A DNA stretch of 44,454 nucleotides from contig JASBZK010000016.1 of NCBI GenBank assembly GCA_029983505.1, positions 1 to 44,454 on the forward strand. The letters are read 5' to 3'. A program made the translations under genes and the position numbers. Origin of the DNA: Porphyromonas sp. GTDB lineage: Bacteria > Bacteroidota > Bacteroidia > Bacteroidales > Porphyromonadaceae. Shown one piece after another: positions 16,180-24,599 of this stretch (the first letter of the stretch is position 1; every line of letters starts with the position of its first letter). The notes below the pieces were generated by a model, which was given only the letters and a program-made list of their open reading frames with translations, made no database searches and was not told where the DNA came from.

Positions 16180-17181
16180 ATGGACAAAAAATTGATCATC
16201 AAAGGAGCTCCGCTCCCCAATATCCCGTGGGAAGACCGCCCCGAAGGCTCTAATGCCCCGCTCTGGCGCTACTCCAAAAATCCCATCATCGGACGGTACG
16301 AGACACCGACGAGCAACAGTATCTTCAATAGTGCCGTGGTGCCTTTTAAGGACGGCTTTGCGGGGGTCTTCCGCGTGGATGACACGAACCGCCGGATGCG
16401 TCTGCACGTGGGCTTCTCCAAAGACGCGCTTCACTGGGATATTCGTCCCGATAAGATCGAGTTTGACTGCGAGGACAAGGAGGTAGGCGAGTGGGTCTAC
16501 GGTTACGATCCCCGTGTGGCTCTTATTGACGGCAAGTACTACGTGACGTGGTGCAACGGTTACTATGGCCCGACGATCGGTATTGCTTGGACGACCGATT
16601 TCGAGACTTTTCACCAGGTAGAAAACGCCTTCCTTCCTTTCAACCGGAACGGCGTACTCTTCCCCCGCAAGATAAACGGTCGTTTTGCGATGCTCTCCCG
16701 TCCCAGTGACAATGGTCATACTCCGTTTGGCGACATCTTCTACAGCGAGTCGCCGGATCTCGAGTTTTGGGGCAGACACCGCCACGTGATGAGTCCTGCG
16801 CCTTTTGAAGTGAGCGCTTGGCAGTGTATGAAGATCGGTGCGGGTCCCGTGCCCATCGAGACAAGTGAAGGGTGGCTCCTCATCTACCACGGTGTGCTCA
16901 GAAGCGCCTCCGGGTATGTGTACGCCTTCGGCTCTGCCATCCTCGACCTTGACGAACCGTGGAAAGTAAAAGCCCGCTCCGGTGCCTATCTTATTTCTCC
17001 GCACGAGATTTACGAGTGCGTGGGTGATGTCCCCAACGTTACATTCCCCTGCGCTTCGCTTCACGACCCCGAGACCGGTAAGATTGCCGTCTATTACGGC
17101 TGTGCCGACTCTGTGACGGGAGTGGCTTTCGGGTACATTCAGGATATTTTGGACTTTACGTATCGTACGAATATTCTTTAA
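16180..17181 (+). CDS. GH130 mannoside phosphorylase, probably beta-1,4-mannosyl-GlcNAc phosphorylase
   Basis: This 333-residue cytosolic enzyme has the five-bladed propeller signature of glycoside hydrolase family 130. The motif VYGYDPRVALIDGKYYVTW carries the catalytic Asp (about residue 110). NRNGVLFPRKINGR, MLSRPSDNGHTPFGDI and IGAGPVPIETSEGWLLIYHG are family blocks with phosphate-binding Arg/His residues. The sequence most resembles, from memory, the Bacteroides subgroup that phosphorolyses Man-beta-1,4-GlcNAc released from N-glycan cores, giving mannose 1-phosphate. Specificity for Man-Glc cannot be excluded, but no cellobiose 2-epimerase, the usual partner for mannan use, is adjacent. 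It is co-directional with the MFS carrier and probably in one operon with folP. Confidence 0.88.
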   Translation: MDKKLIIKGAPLPNIPWEDRPEGSNAPLWRYSKNPIIGRYETPTSNSIFNSAVVPFKDGFAGVFRVDDTNRRMRLHVGFSKDALHWDIRPDKIEFDCEDKEVGEWVYGYDPRVALIDGKYYVTWCNGYYGPTIGIAWTTDFETFHQVENAFLPFNRNGVLFPRKINGRFAMLSRPSDNGHTPFGDIFYSESPDLEFWGRHRHVMSPAPFEVSAWQCMKIGAGPVPIETSEGWLLIYHGVLRSASGYVYAFGSAILDLDEPWKVKARSGAYLISPHEIYECVGDVPNVTFPCASLHDPETGKIAVYYGCADSVTGVAFGYIQDILDFTYRTNIL

Positions 17182-17192
17182 ATAAAAAGAGG

Positions 17193-17200
17193 TAACTTTG
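17193..17200 (+). promoter_or_regulatory. -7 promoter box for the S4-domain gene
   Basis: TAACTTTG fits TAnnTTTG. It lies 11 bp after the GH130 stop and implies a leader of about 95 nt before the ATG at 17302. Confidence 0.55.
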
Positions 17201-17301
17201 TCGGAGCTTCGGGCGAAACTTACTTCGACCAACGAGGCTGTAACTGCAAACGGATTATTTTACCAATCTATTTAAACTTACATACGATCCCATAAGCACT
17301 T

Positions 17302-17673
17302 ATGGAAGTACGCATCAGCCGTATCTTGAGCGAGTACTACGAGTACACTCGCAAAGAATCCGAGCAATACCTCAGAGAAGGACGCGTCACACGTAACGGT
17401 CAAACTGTCGGCATCGGAGATAAAGCCACACTTGAAGACGAGGTGGCTCTTGATGGAGCCACTGTCCCCCTCAAAGGCATCTTTCGCAAAATCGAGCGCG
17501 AAAACAAAGGCAAAGAAACCAGCCGGGCTTTCAACAGCGACAAGGCGGTGGACAAAGCCTATGCCGAAAACCCCAAGAGCAAGCTCCTCCGGTCGGGACG
17601 GAAGAACGAGAATAAGCACCGCTACGGCAAGAACTCTCCCGACTACGACTACGAAGAGGGGCGCGATTGGTAA
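17302..17673 (+). CDS. small S4-domain RNA-binding protein
   Basis: The 123-residue protein consists of an N-terminal S4 fold (about 1-60: RISRILSEYY, SEQYLREGRVTRNGQTVG, DEVALDGATVPL) like that at the front of RsuA/RluB-type pseudouridine synthases. The catalytic synthase domain is absent. The tail (about 65-123) is rich in Lys, Arg, Asn and acidic residues and probably disordered. It presumably binds rRNA or a ribosome-associated RNA. It could be an Hsp15-like ribosome-rescue factor, although the Hsp15 C-terminal pattern is not obvious, or a remnant of a larger synthase. It has its own -7 box, and element E5 lies 60 bp downstream. Confidence 0.75.
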   Translation: MEVRISRILSEYYEYTRKESEQYLREGRVTRNGQTVGIGDKATLEDEVALDGATVPLKGIFRKIERENKGKETSRAFNSDKAVDKAYAENPKSKLLRSGRKNENKHRYGKNSPDYDYEEGRDW

Positions 17674-17732
17674 CCCCCTTTTGCACGCCACGACTGCCAA
17701 GCTACCTCTTGCCCCGTAAGCGGGTGAAAAAA

Positions 17733-17812
17733 GGTACGTACCTAAGATAACTTTTTGGTATGTGTCTCGTCCAAGCGAGATACAGACCAATCTTTTTTCC
17801 TCGGTCTGTACC
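17733..17812. repeat. four-core intergenic element, copy E5
   Basis: Cores start at 17733 (GGTACGTACC), 17757 (GGTATGTGTC), 17779 (GATACAGACC, inverted) and 17803 (GGTCTGTACC), spaced 24, 22 and 24 bp. Cores 3 and 4 can pair as a hairpin across a 14-nt loop. Nothing else is seen in 17674-17896. Confidence 0.85.
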
Positions 17813-17896
17813 CCATTGCTGTCTCTGTCCGCACTTGTCCTTAGATTTCATTTAGGGTCACTTCTGACGCTTAACCCGATACTCCGAACTATTTTG

Positions 17897-17904
17897 TACC
17901 TTTA
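17897..17904 (+). promoter_or_regulatory. -7-like box for the TPR gene
   Basis: TACCTTTA is one base off TAnnTTTG and lies 39 bp upstream of the ATG at 17943. No -33 box is clear. Confidence 0.4.
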
Positions 17905-17942
17905 GGGGCGGCGAATAAACCAGAAATCTCCGCACTTGCATT

Positions 17943-18821
17943 ATGGCCCGGATTCAAAAGATCCTATGTGTCTTGCTCCCGCTCCTCTTTGCTGCTCCGC
18001 TTTTCGGGCAGGCAGAGACAACGCAGGCGCAATACGAGAAGCTCACGCTCGATTACTTCGATTATTTCGAGCGCGGCGTGGCGGACTCTGCCGAGATGGC
18101 GCTTCGCAAGGCCATACTGCTGATGCCCGATAACGCAGCCAACTTTTTGCTCCAAGCCAATCTTGCCGAGCTCGTGGTCTCCCGTAAGGATACTGCCGAG
18201 GCCGTCTCTTTGCTCTCCGAGGCTTTGTCCGCTCATCCGGAGATGGACGACATCCGAAGCCGCAGGGCAGAGCTCTTTGAGAAAAGGGGACGCACCAGTG
18301 AGGCACTTGCCGACCTCGAACCCCTGATCTCCAAGAACCCCGACAACGAAGTGTACCGCTACCGCAGGGCACTCGTCTTGATACGGGAGAAACTCTGGAA
18401 CGGAGCCGCTTCGGATCTCGAACACATCGTCAAAAACAACCCCCAAGGCTATCTTCCGCGCGTCACTCTGGCTGCCACCGACTTTGAGCGGGGGCAGGAA
18501 CTCGAGGCGGAGAAGGCGCTCTCCTTGCTTATTACCGAGCAGCCGACTCTTCATGTGGCGGCCCGGGTGCTGACGGGCGTCTACTTGCGCGAAGGACGGC
18601 TCTCCGAAGCACACGCCGCGATACGCAAAGTCATAGATGAGGGCAAGGTGGTGACGGCAGAGGACTACCTTACACGTGCTTGCGTCTGGAAGGCGTATGG
18701 CGAAAAAAAAGAGGTGGAGAAAGATATCGCCAAGGCGCGTGAGCTTGGCGCAGGAGATGAGCTGATCAAGGCTTATGTGAGTGATAACGATCCCCTTTGG
18801 ACAACTATATTGATACGATGA
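17943..18821 (+). CDS. secreted tetratricopeptide-repeat protein
   Basis: The 292-residue protein has a Sec signal peptide (hydrophobic ILCVLLPLLFAAPLF, cleavage near GQA), followed by about six TPR-like helical pairs. Examples are AEMALRKAILLMPDNAANFLLQANL, AVSLLSEALSAHPEMDDI, ALADLEPLISKNPDNEVYRYRRAL and AASDLEHIVKNNPQGYLPRVTL. It is therefore a periplasmic or membrane-associated scaffold for protein contacts. Its stop overlaps the start of the alpha-2-macroglobulin gene (ATGA), so the two are translationally coupled and may act together. No enzymatic motif is present. Confidence 0.85.
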   Translation: MARIQKILCVLLPLLFAAPLFGQAETTQAQYEKLTLDYFDYFERGVADSAEMALRKAILLMPDNAANFLLQANLAELVVSRKDTAEAVSLLSEALSAHPEMDDIRSRRAELFEKRGRTSEALADLEPLISKNPDNEVYRYRRALVLIREKLWNGAASDLEHIVKNNPQGYLPRVTLAATDFERGQELEAEKALSLLITEQPTLHVAARVLTGVYLREGRLSEAHAAIRKVIDEGKVVTAEDYLTRACVWKAYGEKKEVEKDIAKARELGAGDELIKAYVSDNDPLWTTILIR

Positions 18822-21800
18822 TGAAAAGAAGAATAATAGCAGGAGCAGTAACCTTTGTTTTGGTGCTTTTCGGAGTCATGGCACTTGGACAAAAAGATAT
18901 GGAAAAGTCGCTGAAAGATAACCCCTTGCGTACCGACAGGCTCATAGACCAACTCTCGCGACTGGATCGCCTCTACCGCAATGCGTCGAGGCAGGTCGAA
19001 GAGTACGACATACAGGATGAGTCTCGGGACACGCTCCTCTGGAGCAAAGAGAAGTCCGGGAGAGAGGCTTTGGCGATGCTTGAAGGTCTCCTTTCCGATA
19101 GAAAGGCGCTCAGACAAATCCCGGATATGAAAGACCTCGCTTACCAAGGGCGTGTCCGCGGGTGGAGCTTTGTGGTGCCGGAGGACGAAAACGGATACGA
19201 AACCCTCCTCCAAGTTGGGAACCAGCTCGGCAGGTGGTACCCCGAAGTGCAGTCTTTCCTCGATGAGGAAGTGAAGCGGGCGCTCAAGGCCGGTTTCTCC
19301 CCCGACGCGTACCACCTCGTGCAGCGGAATGCAGAGATGAAGGGCGGTCCCTCGGGTGTGCGGAAGTATCTCGAAGAAGTTCTGCCCCTCTTCGGGACGG
19401 TGCCGGAGAGGTACCTCCTACAGATGAACCTTTTGGAGATAGACTACAATAGCCTTTTGGAAGACAAAGGCGAAGCCGTGAGCGAAGGTAGGGCGGAGGC
19501 TTGGATCGCGAAGAGTGATTCCCTTGATGTCCGCCTTGAGGCACTCCGGAAGCCGTTTAAGGACAACGGCTTTGATTATGCCGAAGCACTGAGCGGGATA
19601 GAGCTTGAGCGGATGTATATGCCTTTTTTGGACGCACGGATGACGGATCTCGAAGCCGGCAAGGCGGAAGTCTCCCTCTCCGGCATCGCGAAAGGTGACT
19701 GGAGCGTATTCTTGGACGGCAGGGAGGTAAAAATCTTGCACGTACCTACGAAAAAACTTATCACAGACCGAGAAGAACTCGAGATACAGACCGTGAAGAG
19801 ACACTCGGTCGTACTGAAAAAGAAAGGGGATTCCGAAGCTTGGATTACGGTCTACCTGGAGAACGGTAAAGCGGACGTCGACAAATACGACAGCGCGGAC
19901 GGGAGCTACCTTTTTGCCTATGCCCTCACGGACGGGCATCCCCTCTCGGGCGTTAAAGCCACGGTGCACGGTACCCAAAGAAGGGAGAGCAAAGTCCTCG
20001 GCTCTGTGACGACCGGCGCGGACGGCAAGGCACTTATCGAGCCCCGTCCCGCGGAGGGTGAAGCGTACCGGGTCACCGTCACGCATCCCGATATGATCGG
20101 CGAGCGTACCTTTTACGTCTACGGAGCCCATAAGGCAAGACCGGAGGAAGCGGAGAAATGGACAGACGAACTCCTATTTTACCCCGACCGGAGCATCTAC
20201 CGCCGTGGGCAGACCCTCAAGGTGGGGCTGGTCTATCGCTCGGTGAACCATAGGGGAGATGCACGGCTTTTGAAGCAAAAAGAGGGTACCGTCACCCTCT
20301 TGGCGATGGTCAACGGCGACGAGGTCGCTGTGGACAAAGTCCGCTTTGCCACCGATGACAACGGCGTGGCTCAGATCGCTTTCGACCTGCCCCGCGACGA
20401 AGCCTACACGGACTATTCCCTCAGGAGCGACGCGGACGACCGTGAGCCCATCCGGGTGGAGGACTACAAACTGAGCTACCTCAGTGTCCGGATCGACAGC
20501 ATCCCCACGGGTTATACCGAAAGCCGAGTGATGAGGGTTTACGGCCGGACGACCGACCTCAACGGCCACGGCGTGCCTGCGGATGTGGCGCTCTCTTTTG
20601 ACAACCACGGGATGAAGCGTTTCTCGGTGAAGAGCGACAGCGAGGGACGGTTCTTCTTCGAGACCAAACCGCTCGAAGCCTCTTGGGGGACTTCGGTCAC
20701 GGTGCAGGCGACGGACGCTCTCGGACACGTCGCCACTGACGGACGTTACCTCATGATGCACCGTGTGAGCCTGCCGCTCAGCCCGAGTGCGATGGCGCGC
20801 CCGTTTGAGAAGAAGAACATCACGCTGTCCACCAAAAATCAACCCTATCAGGGACTTCCGCTTGGAGACCTCTCAAGGTCTCGGATAAAAGCGAGTCTGG
20901 TTGATGAGAAAGGGCAGGTCTACCCGCTTGGCGAATTGCCTCTGAAAGGGGAGAAAACGTTCGCCCGTACGGATCTCCCGTCCGGCACCTACCGCCTCCG
21001 CCTCGAAAGTACGGACTACTTCGGTACCGCGATCCGTGAAGAATCGGGCGGCGTCTACCTCTATGGAGAGAAGGACGAGCGGTTCAGCGGGGACACCGTG
21101 CTCTTTGCGCACAAAGCGGACGACCGCACGCTGCTATTGGCCTCCTCCAAGCCTATTTTTGCGCAAATCTCTTACGGAGGAAAGGGCGGTGCTTTGTCTC
21201 TCGAAGTTAAGAAACTGGAGGCGGGTAAAATGTACCGCTTACCGATCACTGCGGAGCGACCCGTAAGGAGTGTGTTTGCAGTCCGGGAGGGAAAAGAGTA
21301 CAGGTCGTATCTCTCAGGCCGGGGAGATGATGAGGAAGAGGCTTCGGACACGGGTGCGAAGATCGAAATCCTCGGGCTCTCGGACAGTCTGACGTTCCGA
21401 CCCGGAGACCGCTTTACTCGGGAAGTGCAGGTCACGGACAGCCTCGGAAACCCCGCTCCCTTAGGGATGCCCGTCCTTGTCTCGGTTTATGACGTGGCGC
21501 TTGACGATGCGGGTGGCGCACTCTCGTGGCCGAGTGCGGCAGTTGGCGACATTTCGAGCGAAGTGTACAACTATGCCATGGACGAAATGCTCTTTGGCGG
21601 CTCTGTCAGAGGTGCGGCTAAGATGCAGTCGCTCGAGCTCTCCGAAGCGGCAGTGGTGGGGGCGGATGCCGCACCTAAGTCGGGAAAAAGTCCCGTGCGG
21701 AGAAATTTCGCCGAGAATGCCTATTTTTCTGCTTTGCTTCGCACGGATATGGCGGGCAAAGTGAAGCTCGATTTCAAGATCCCCGATACCCGGACGACTT

Positions 21801-23842
21801 TTAGGGCGAAGATGTATGCTTTTTGGCCCGATCTCAAGCAAGATGCCGAAGGGGTCCAAAGCTTGAGCGTGGACAAACCCCTCTCCATAGACCTCTCTAT
21901 GCCCCGTTTCCTCCGCGTCGGAGACCGGCTCTTCGGTCAAGCAAGGGTGCAGTCTACTCTCGGTACGTCCGAGGAGGACGCCTCGGTACGTATCTCGTCC
22001 GAACGTGGTACGGTAGTAGAAGAAAAGCTCGGTCTGACCAAAAATTTCACCGGGACCGTGCCTTTCGAGATCCTTGTCACGGACGGGGACAGTTTGAGGC
22101 TCTCGGCCTCTGTCTCCGCCGGGGATGAGCGTGATGCGATAGAGCGTACGATCCCCGTGAAGCCGGACAGAGAGCGCTACAATGTGGCAGTGCCGATCAC
22201 GGTTTTCGGGGCAAATAAGACCGAGCTTTCCCTCCCGAAAGTCCTAAACCGCACGGAGACGCCGGCACTCGTAGAACTCTTTGCTTCGCCGCTTCATCTC
22301 CTGCTCTCTGAGCTTGCCAAAGCGTACGACCCGGACGAAAAAGTGACGGACTTGAGCCTCTTTGCGCTTTCCTCCAAGTTTGCCACCCTCGCCGAGCTTC
22401 GGCGCACACTCGGGCAGCATCCCGACCTCAGAGCGACCTTAGAACAGAGTGCCAAAGAGCTCCAAGCTTACGCGGAGGATGAGCCCTCGGCCCGTCTCGC
22501 CCGCCAAGCTTCCCCGCGTGACCTCGCGCGCTACTACGCTTTCCTCTCCGACGATGAACGTATAGCCCGCAAGATGGCGGACTATGAGCGCGAACTCTTG
22601 AAGTATGCAAGCCCGGAAGGCGGGTTCTATTTCACGAAAACTTATCCCTCGCCCTCCGTTTGGCTCACGCACCTGCTTCTCCATAATCTCAGAAACGGAC
22701 AAGACTACTTCTCTCCCGAGATGAAAGAAGTTGCCAAAGAGGGTCTCGGATTCCTGAGACGATCGATAGGGAGCAAAGACCGGTGGTACCGCGATTATGT
22801 CGGGCTTGAGATGCTCCTCTATGCGTATGACGAACTGCGTCTCTCTTCTCTGCCGGATGAGCTCCGGAAAGAGTACGACCGTCAGGTGGAGGACTTGAGG
22901 AAGCATTACCAAGCCGCTTCTCCGAGTACGCTTCTGAGGTATGCCCGTTATGCCAAAGTTTTTGACCAAAAGCACTATCCGGAGATCGTCCGTTTCGTCG
23001 AAGACCGCGTACCCTTCGCGGAGAGCGACTTGGAGCGTCTTCTCCTTGAGCTCTTCTTGGCCGAGGACTCCTCTTCTCTCCGTCCGGAAGTGGTGCGGTT
23101 CCTGATGCAGCTCAAGCAGGGGACGATGTGGGACGACCCCGTCTACTTGGACGCCGTGACACTTTTGGTTCGTGCGAATGAGCCGTCCGCCATGGACAGG
23201 GATGCCCGCCTCACTGTGGGCAAAGAGGTACACTCACTTACCCCCCTCGAGCGCGCCACAGGGCACATCCTTTTCCCCTTATACAATACGCCGGGTGACG
23301 GCAGGCTGAGCTTGTCTTGGACCGGCATTAAGACCCCTGTCGTCCTCGGGGGCGTACGCTACGAAGTTGAGCAGCCCATCCGGGAGATCACGCCGACGGG
23401 GGATAAGCTGAAAGTCTACAAGGAGATATATGCCCGCAGGGTACGGGACGGCAAGTCCGACCTCGTCCGCCTGACAGACGAAAAGCACGCTAAGGCGGGC
23501 GAAGAAATTGTCGTTCGCTATCTCCTCGAGACCCGGCAGGATCTCTCGCTCGTGACCCTCCTCGACAGGCGTGCCGCAGGGCTTGAGCCGGGGTACGACT
23601 TCCGTGGTTACGGTACTTCCGATCGCTTGTGGTGGCACTATTCGCGCCGTGACGATACGGATTATATCTTCATAGACTACTTACCCAAGGGTAAGCACGT
23701 CCTTGAGCTTAATGCCGTGGCCAACGTGGGCGGCACCTTCAGCTACGGACCTGCGTCGGTACAGAGCTACTACGCGCCCGAGTATGCCGGCAATAGTGCC
23801 GGAGGCTGTTTCTCCACTGATCCTTATACCCCGGATAAATAA
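18818..23842 (+). CDS. alpha-2-macroglobulin-family protein lacking the thioester motif
   Basis: This 1674-residue envelope protein is built like bacterial alpha-2-macroglobulins. It has a signal peptide (residues 1-31, ending VMALGQ, no lipobox), a helical N-terminal region, then macroglobulin domains including MG2-like VHGTQRRESKVLGSVTT and LLFYPDRSIYRRGQTLKVG. The MG7-like stretch with TFRAKMYAFWPD follows, then an alpha-helical TED-like region (about 1145-1500) and a C-terminal DYLPKGKHVLELNAVANVGGTFSYGPASVQSYYAPEY block. The bait-trapping Cys-x-Glu-Gln thioester is missing: the corresponding region (about 1150-1175) has AYDPDEKVTDLSLF. It may therefore be a structural or non-covalent relative. 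ATG 18818 is chosen over an upstream in-frame TTG. It is coupled to the TPR gene and 9 bp ahead of tpx. An element copy is embedded in codons 1049-1075. Confidence 0.88.
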   Translation: MMKRRIIAGAVTFVLVLFGVMALGQKDMEKSLKDNPLRTDRLIDQLSRLDRLYRNASRQVEEYDIQDESRDTLLWSKEKSGREALAMLEGLLSDRKALRQIPDMKDLAYQGRVRGWSFVVPEDENGYETLLQVGNQLGRWYPEVQSFLDEEVKRALKAGFSPDAYHLVQRNAEMKGGPSGVRKYLEEVLPLFGTVPERYLLQMNLLEIDYNSLLEDKGEAVSEGRAEAWIAKSDSLDVRLEALRKPFKDNGFDYAEALSGIELERMYMPFLDARMTDLEAGKAEVSLSGIAKGDWSVFLDGREVKILHVPTKKLITDREELEIQTVKRHSVVLKKKGDSEAWITVYLENGKADVDKYDSADGSYLFAYALTDGHPLSGVKATVHGTQRRESKVLGSVTTGADGKALIEPRPAEGEAYRVTVTHPDMIGERTFYVYGAHKARPEEAEKWTDELLFYPDRSIYRRGQTLKVGLVYRSVNHRGDARLLKQKEGTVTLLAMVNGDEVAVDKVRFATDDNGVAQIAFDLPRDEAYTDYSLRSDADDREPIRVEDYKLSYLSVRIDSIPTGYTESRVMRVYGRTTDLNGHGVPADVALSFDNHGMKRFSVKSDSEGRFFFETKPLEASWGTSVTVQATDALGHVATDGRYLMMHRVSLPLSPSAMARPFEKKNITLSTKNQPYQGLPLGDLSRSRIKASLVDEKGQVYPLGELPLKGEKTFARTDLPSGTYRLRLESTDYFGTAIREESGGVYLYGEKDERFSGDTVLFAHKADDRTLLLASSKPIFAQISYGGKGGALSLEVKKLEAGKMYRLPITAERPVRSVFAVREGKEYRSYLSGRGDDEEEASDTGAKIEILGLSDSLTFRPGDRFTREVQVTDSLGNPAPLGMPVLVSVYDVALDDAGGALSWPSAAVGDISSEVYNYAMDEMLFGGSVRGAAKMQSLELSEAAVVGADAAPKSGKSPVRRNFAENAYFSALLRTDMAGKVKLDFKIPDTRTTFRAKMYAFWPDLKQDAEGVQSLSVDKPLSIDLSMPRFLRVGDRLFGQARVQSTLGTSEEDASVRISSERGTVVEEKLGLTKNFTGTVPFEILVTDGDSLRLSASVSAGDERDAIERTIPVKPDRERYNVAVPITVFGANKTELSLPKVLNRTETPALVELFASPLHLLLSELAKAYDPDEKVTDLSLFALSSKFATLAELRRTLGQHPDLRATLEQSAKELQAYAEDEPSARLARQASPRDLARYYAFLSDDERIARKMADYERELLKYASPEGGFYFTKTYPSPSVWLTHLLLHNLRNGQDYFSPEMKEVAKEGLGFLRRSIGSKDRWYRDYVGLEMLLYAYDELRLSSLPDELRKEYDRQVEDLRKHYQAASPSTLLRYARYAKVFDQKHYPEIVRFVEDRVPFAESDLERLLLELFLAEDSSSLRPEVVRFLMQLKQGTMWDDPVYLDAVTLLVRANEPSAMDRDARLTVGKEVHSLTPLERATGHILFPLYNTPGDGRLSLSWTGIKTPVVLGGVRYEVEQPIREITPTGDKLKVYKEIYARRVRDGKSDLVRLTDEKHAKAGEEIVVRYLLETRQDLSLVTLLDRRAAGLEPGYDFRGYGTSDRLWWHYSRRDDTDYIFIDYLPKGKHVLELNAVANVGGTFSYGPASVQSYYAPEYAGNSAGGCFSTDPYTPDK
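21962..22040. repeat. four-core element embedded in coding sequence, copy E13
   Basis: Cores start at 21962 (GGTACGTCCG), 21985 (GGTACGTATC), 22007 (GGTACGGTAG) and 22031 (GGTCTGACCA), spaced 23, 22 and 24 bp, the register and length of the intergenic copies. Core 2 continues as CTCGTCC, the same extension as copy E7. It is read in frame through the A2M gene. Confidence 0.65.
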
Positions 23843-23851
23843 TTACGCAAG

Positions 23852-24493
23852 ATGAATAAGACTGCTCTTTTTGCCCTCATTCTTATTGGTGCCGTTTCTT
23901 GTACTTCGGCCGAACAAAAGTCGGGTGATGGCGGTTCTAATGTCGAAACTGATTCAATCACCCAATCCCAAACTTTAGAAAACGAAAATATGGCAACAAC
24001 CGTAACACTCCAAGGCAATCCTTTCAAACTCACAGGCGAGCTTCCCCAAGCCGGCGCACAGGCTCCCGACTTCAAGGCGGCCAAAGCCGACCTCTCCGAT
24101 GTCAAGCTCTCCGACTACAAGGGCAAGCGTGTCATCCTCAATATCTTCCCCAGCATCGACACCGGCGTGTGCGCTCAGAGCGCCCGTCAGTTCAATAAGC
24201 TTGCTTCAGAGCTCGACAATACCGTGGTGCTCTGCATCTCCAAAGACCTTCCTTTCGCTTCCTCCCGCTTCTGCGCAGCTGAGGGACTGAATAACGTCGT
24301 GACCCTGTCCCTCTTCCGTGACGATGATATGGTGAAAGCTTACGGTCTCGAAATCGCAGAGGGTCCGATGCGTGGATTGATGGCTCGCTCCGTTTACGTC
24401 TTGGACGAAAACGGCAAGATCCTCTACACGCAGCTCGTTCCGGAGATTACCGAAGAACCCGACTACGACGCAGCGCTTGCCGCTTTGAAGTAA
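23852..24493 (+). CDS. tpx: thiol peroxidase with an N-terminal lipoprotein leader
   Basis: Tpx is an atypical 2-Cys peroxiredoxin that reduces peroxides with thioredoxin-supplied electrons. The peroxidatic Cys107 lies in PSIDTGVCAQSARQFN and the resolving Cys141 in SSRFCAAEGL; the 34-residue spacing is typical. The peroxidase domain begins at about residue 47 (MATTVTLQGNPFKL). It is preceded by a leader with a lipobox (IGAVSCTS, Cys about 17) and a Ser/Asp/Glu-rich linker. The full-length product would be an envelope lipoprotein; initiation at the internal ATG 23990 would give an ordinary cytosolic Tpx of 167 residues. It is 9 bp after the A2M gene and followed by a hairpin at 24549-24582. 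Confidence 0.93.
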   Translation: MNKTALFALILIGAVSCTSAEQKSGDGGSNVETDSITQSQTLENENMATTVTLQGNPFKLTGELPQAGAQAPDFKAAKADLSDVKLSDYKGKRVILNIFPSIDTGVCAQSARQFNKLASELDNTVVLCISKDLPFASSRFCAAEGLNNVVTLSLFRDDDMVKAYGLEIAEGPMRGLMARSVYVLDENGKILYTQLVPEITEEPDYDAALAALK

Positions 24494-24548
24494 GAGAAGC
24501 TCATAGAGCCGGTTCCGGCAGGAATCGGTGACAGTTACTGATTTAAGA

Positions 24549-24582
24549 GCAGACTCTTCCCCACACCCGGGGAAGGGTCTGC
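24549..24582 (+). terminator. hairpin terminator after tpx
   Basis: GCAGACTCTTCCCC pairs with GGGGAAGGGTCTGC (one mismatch region) over a 6-nt loop. The T-run after it is weak. The 300-bp gap 24494-24793 holds this hairpin, element E6 and the dapA promoter. Confidence 0.65.
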
Positions 24583-24599
24583 CTTATATACCCTCCTGG

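Noticed and set aside
20962..21030. Another four-core element in the A2M gene (CGTACGG, CACCTACC, AGTACGGAC, GGTACCGC)
   Set aside because: Spacing is irregular (about 21, 23, 16 bp) and the cores fit poorly; consistent with chance.
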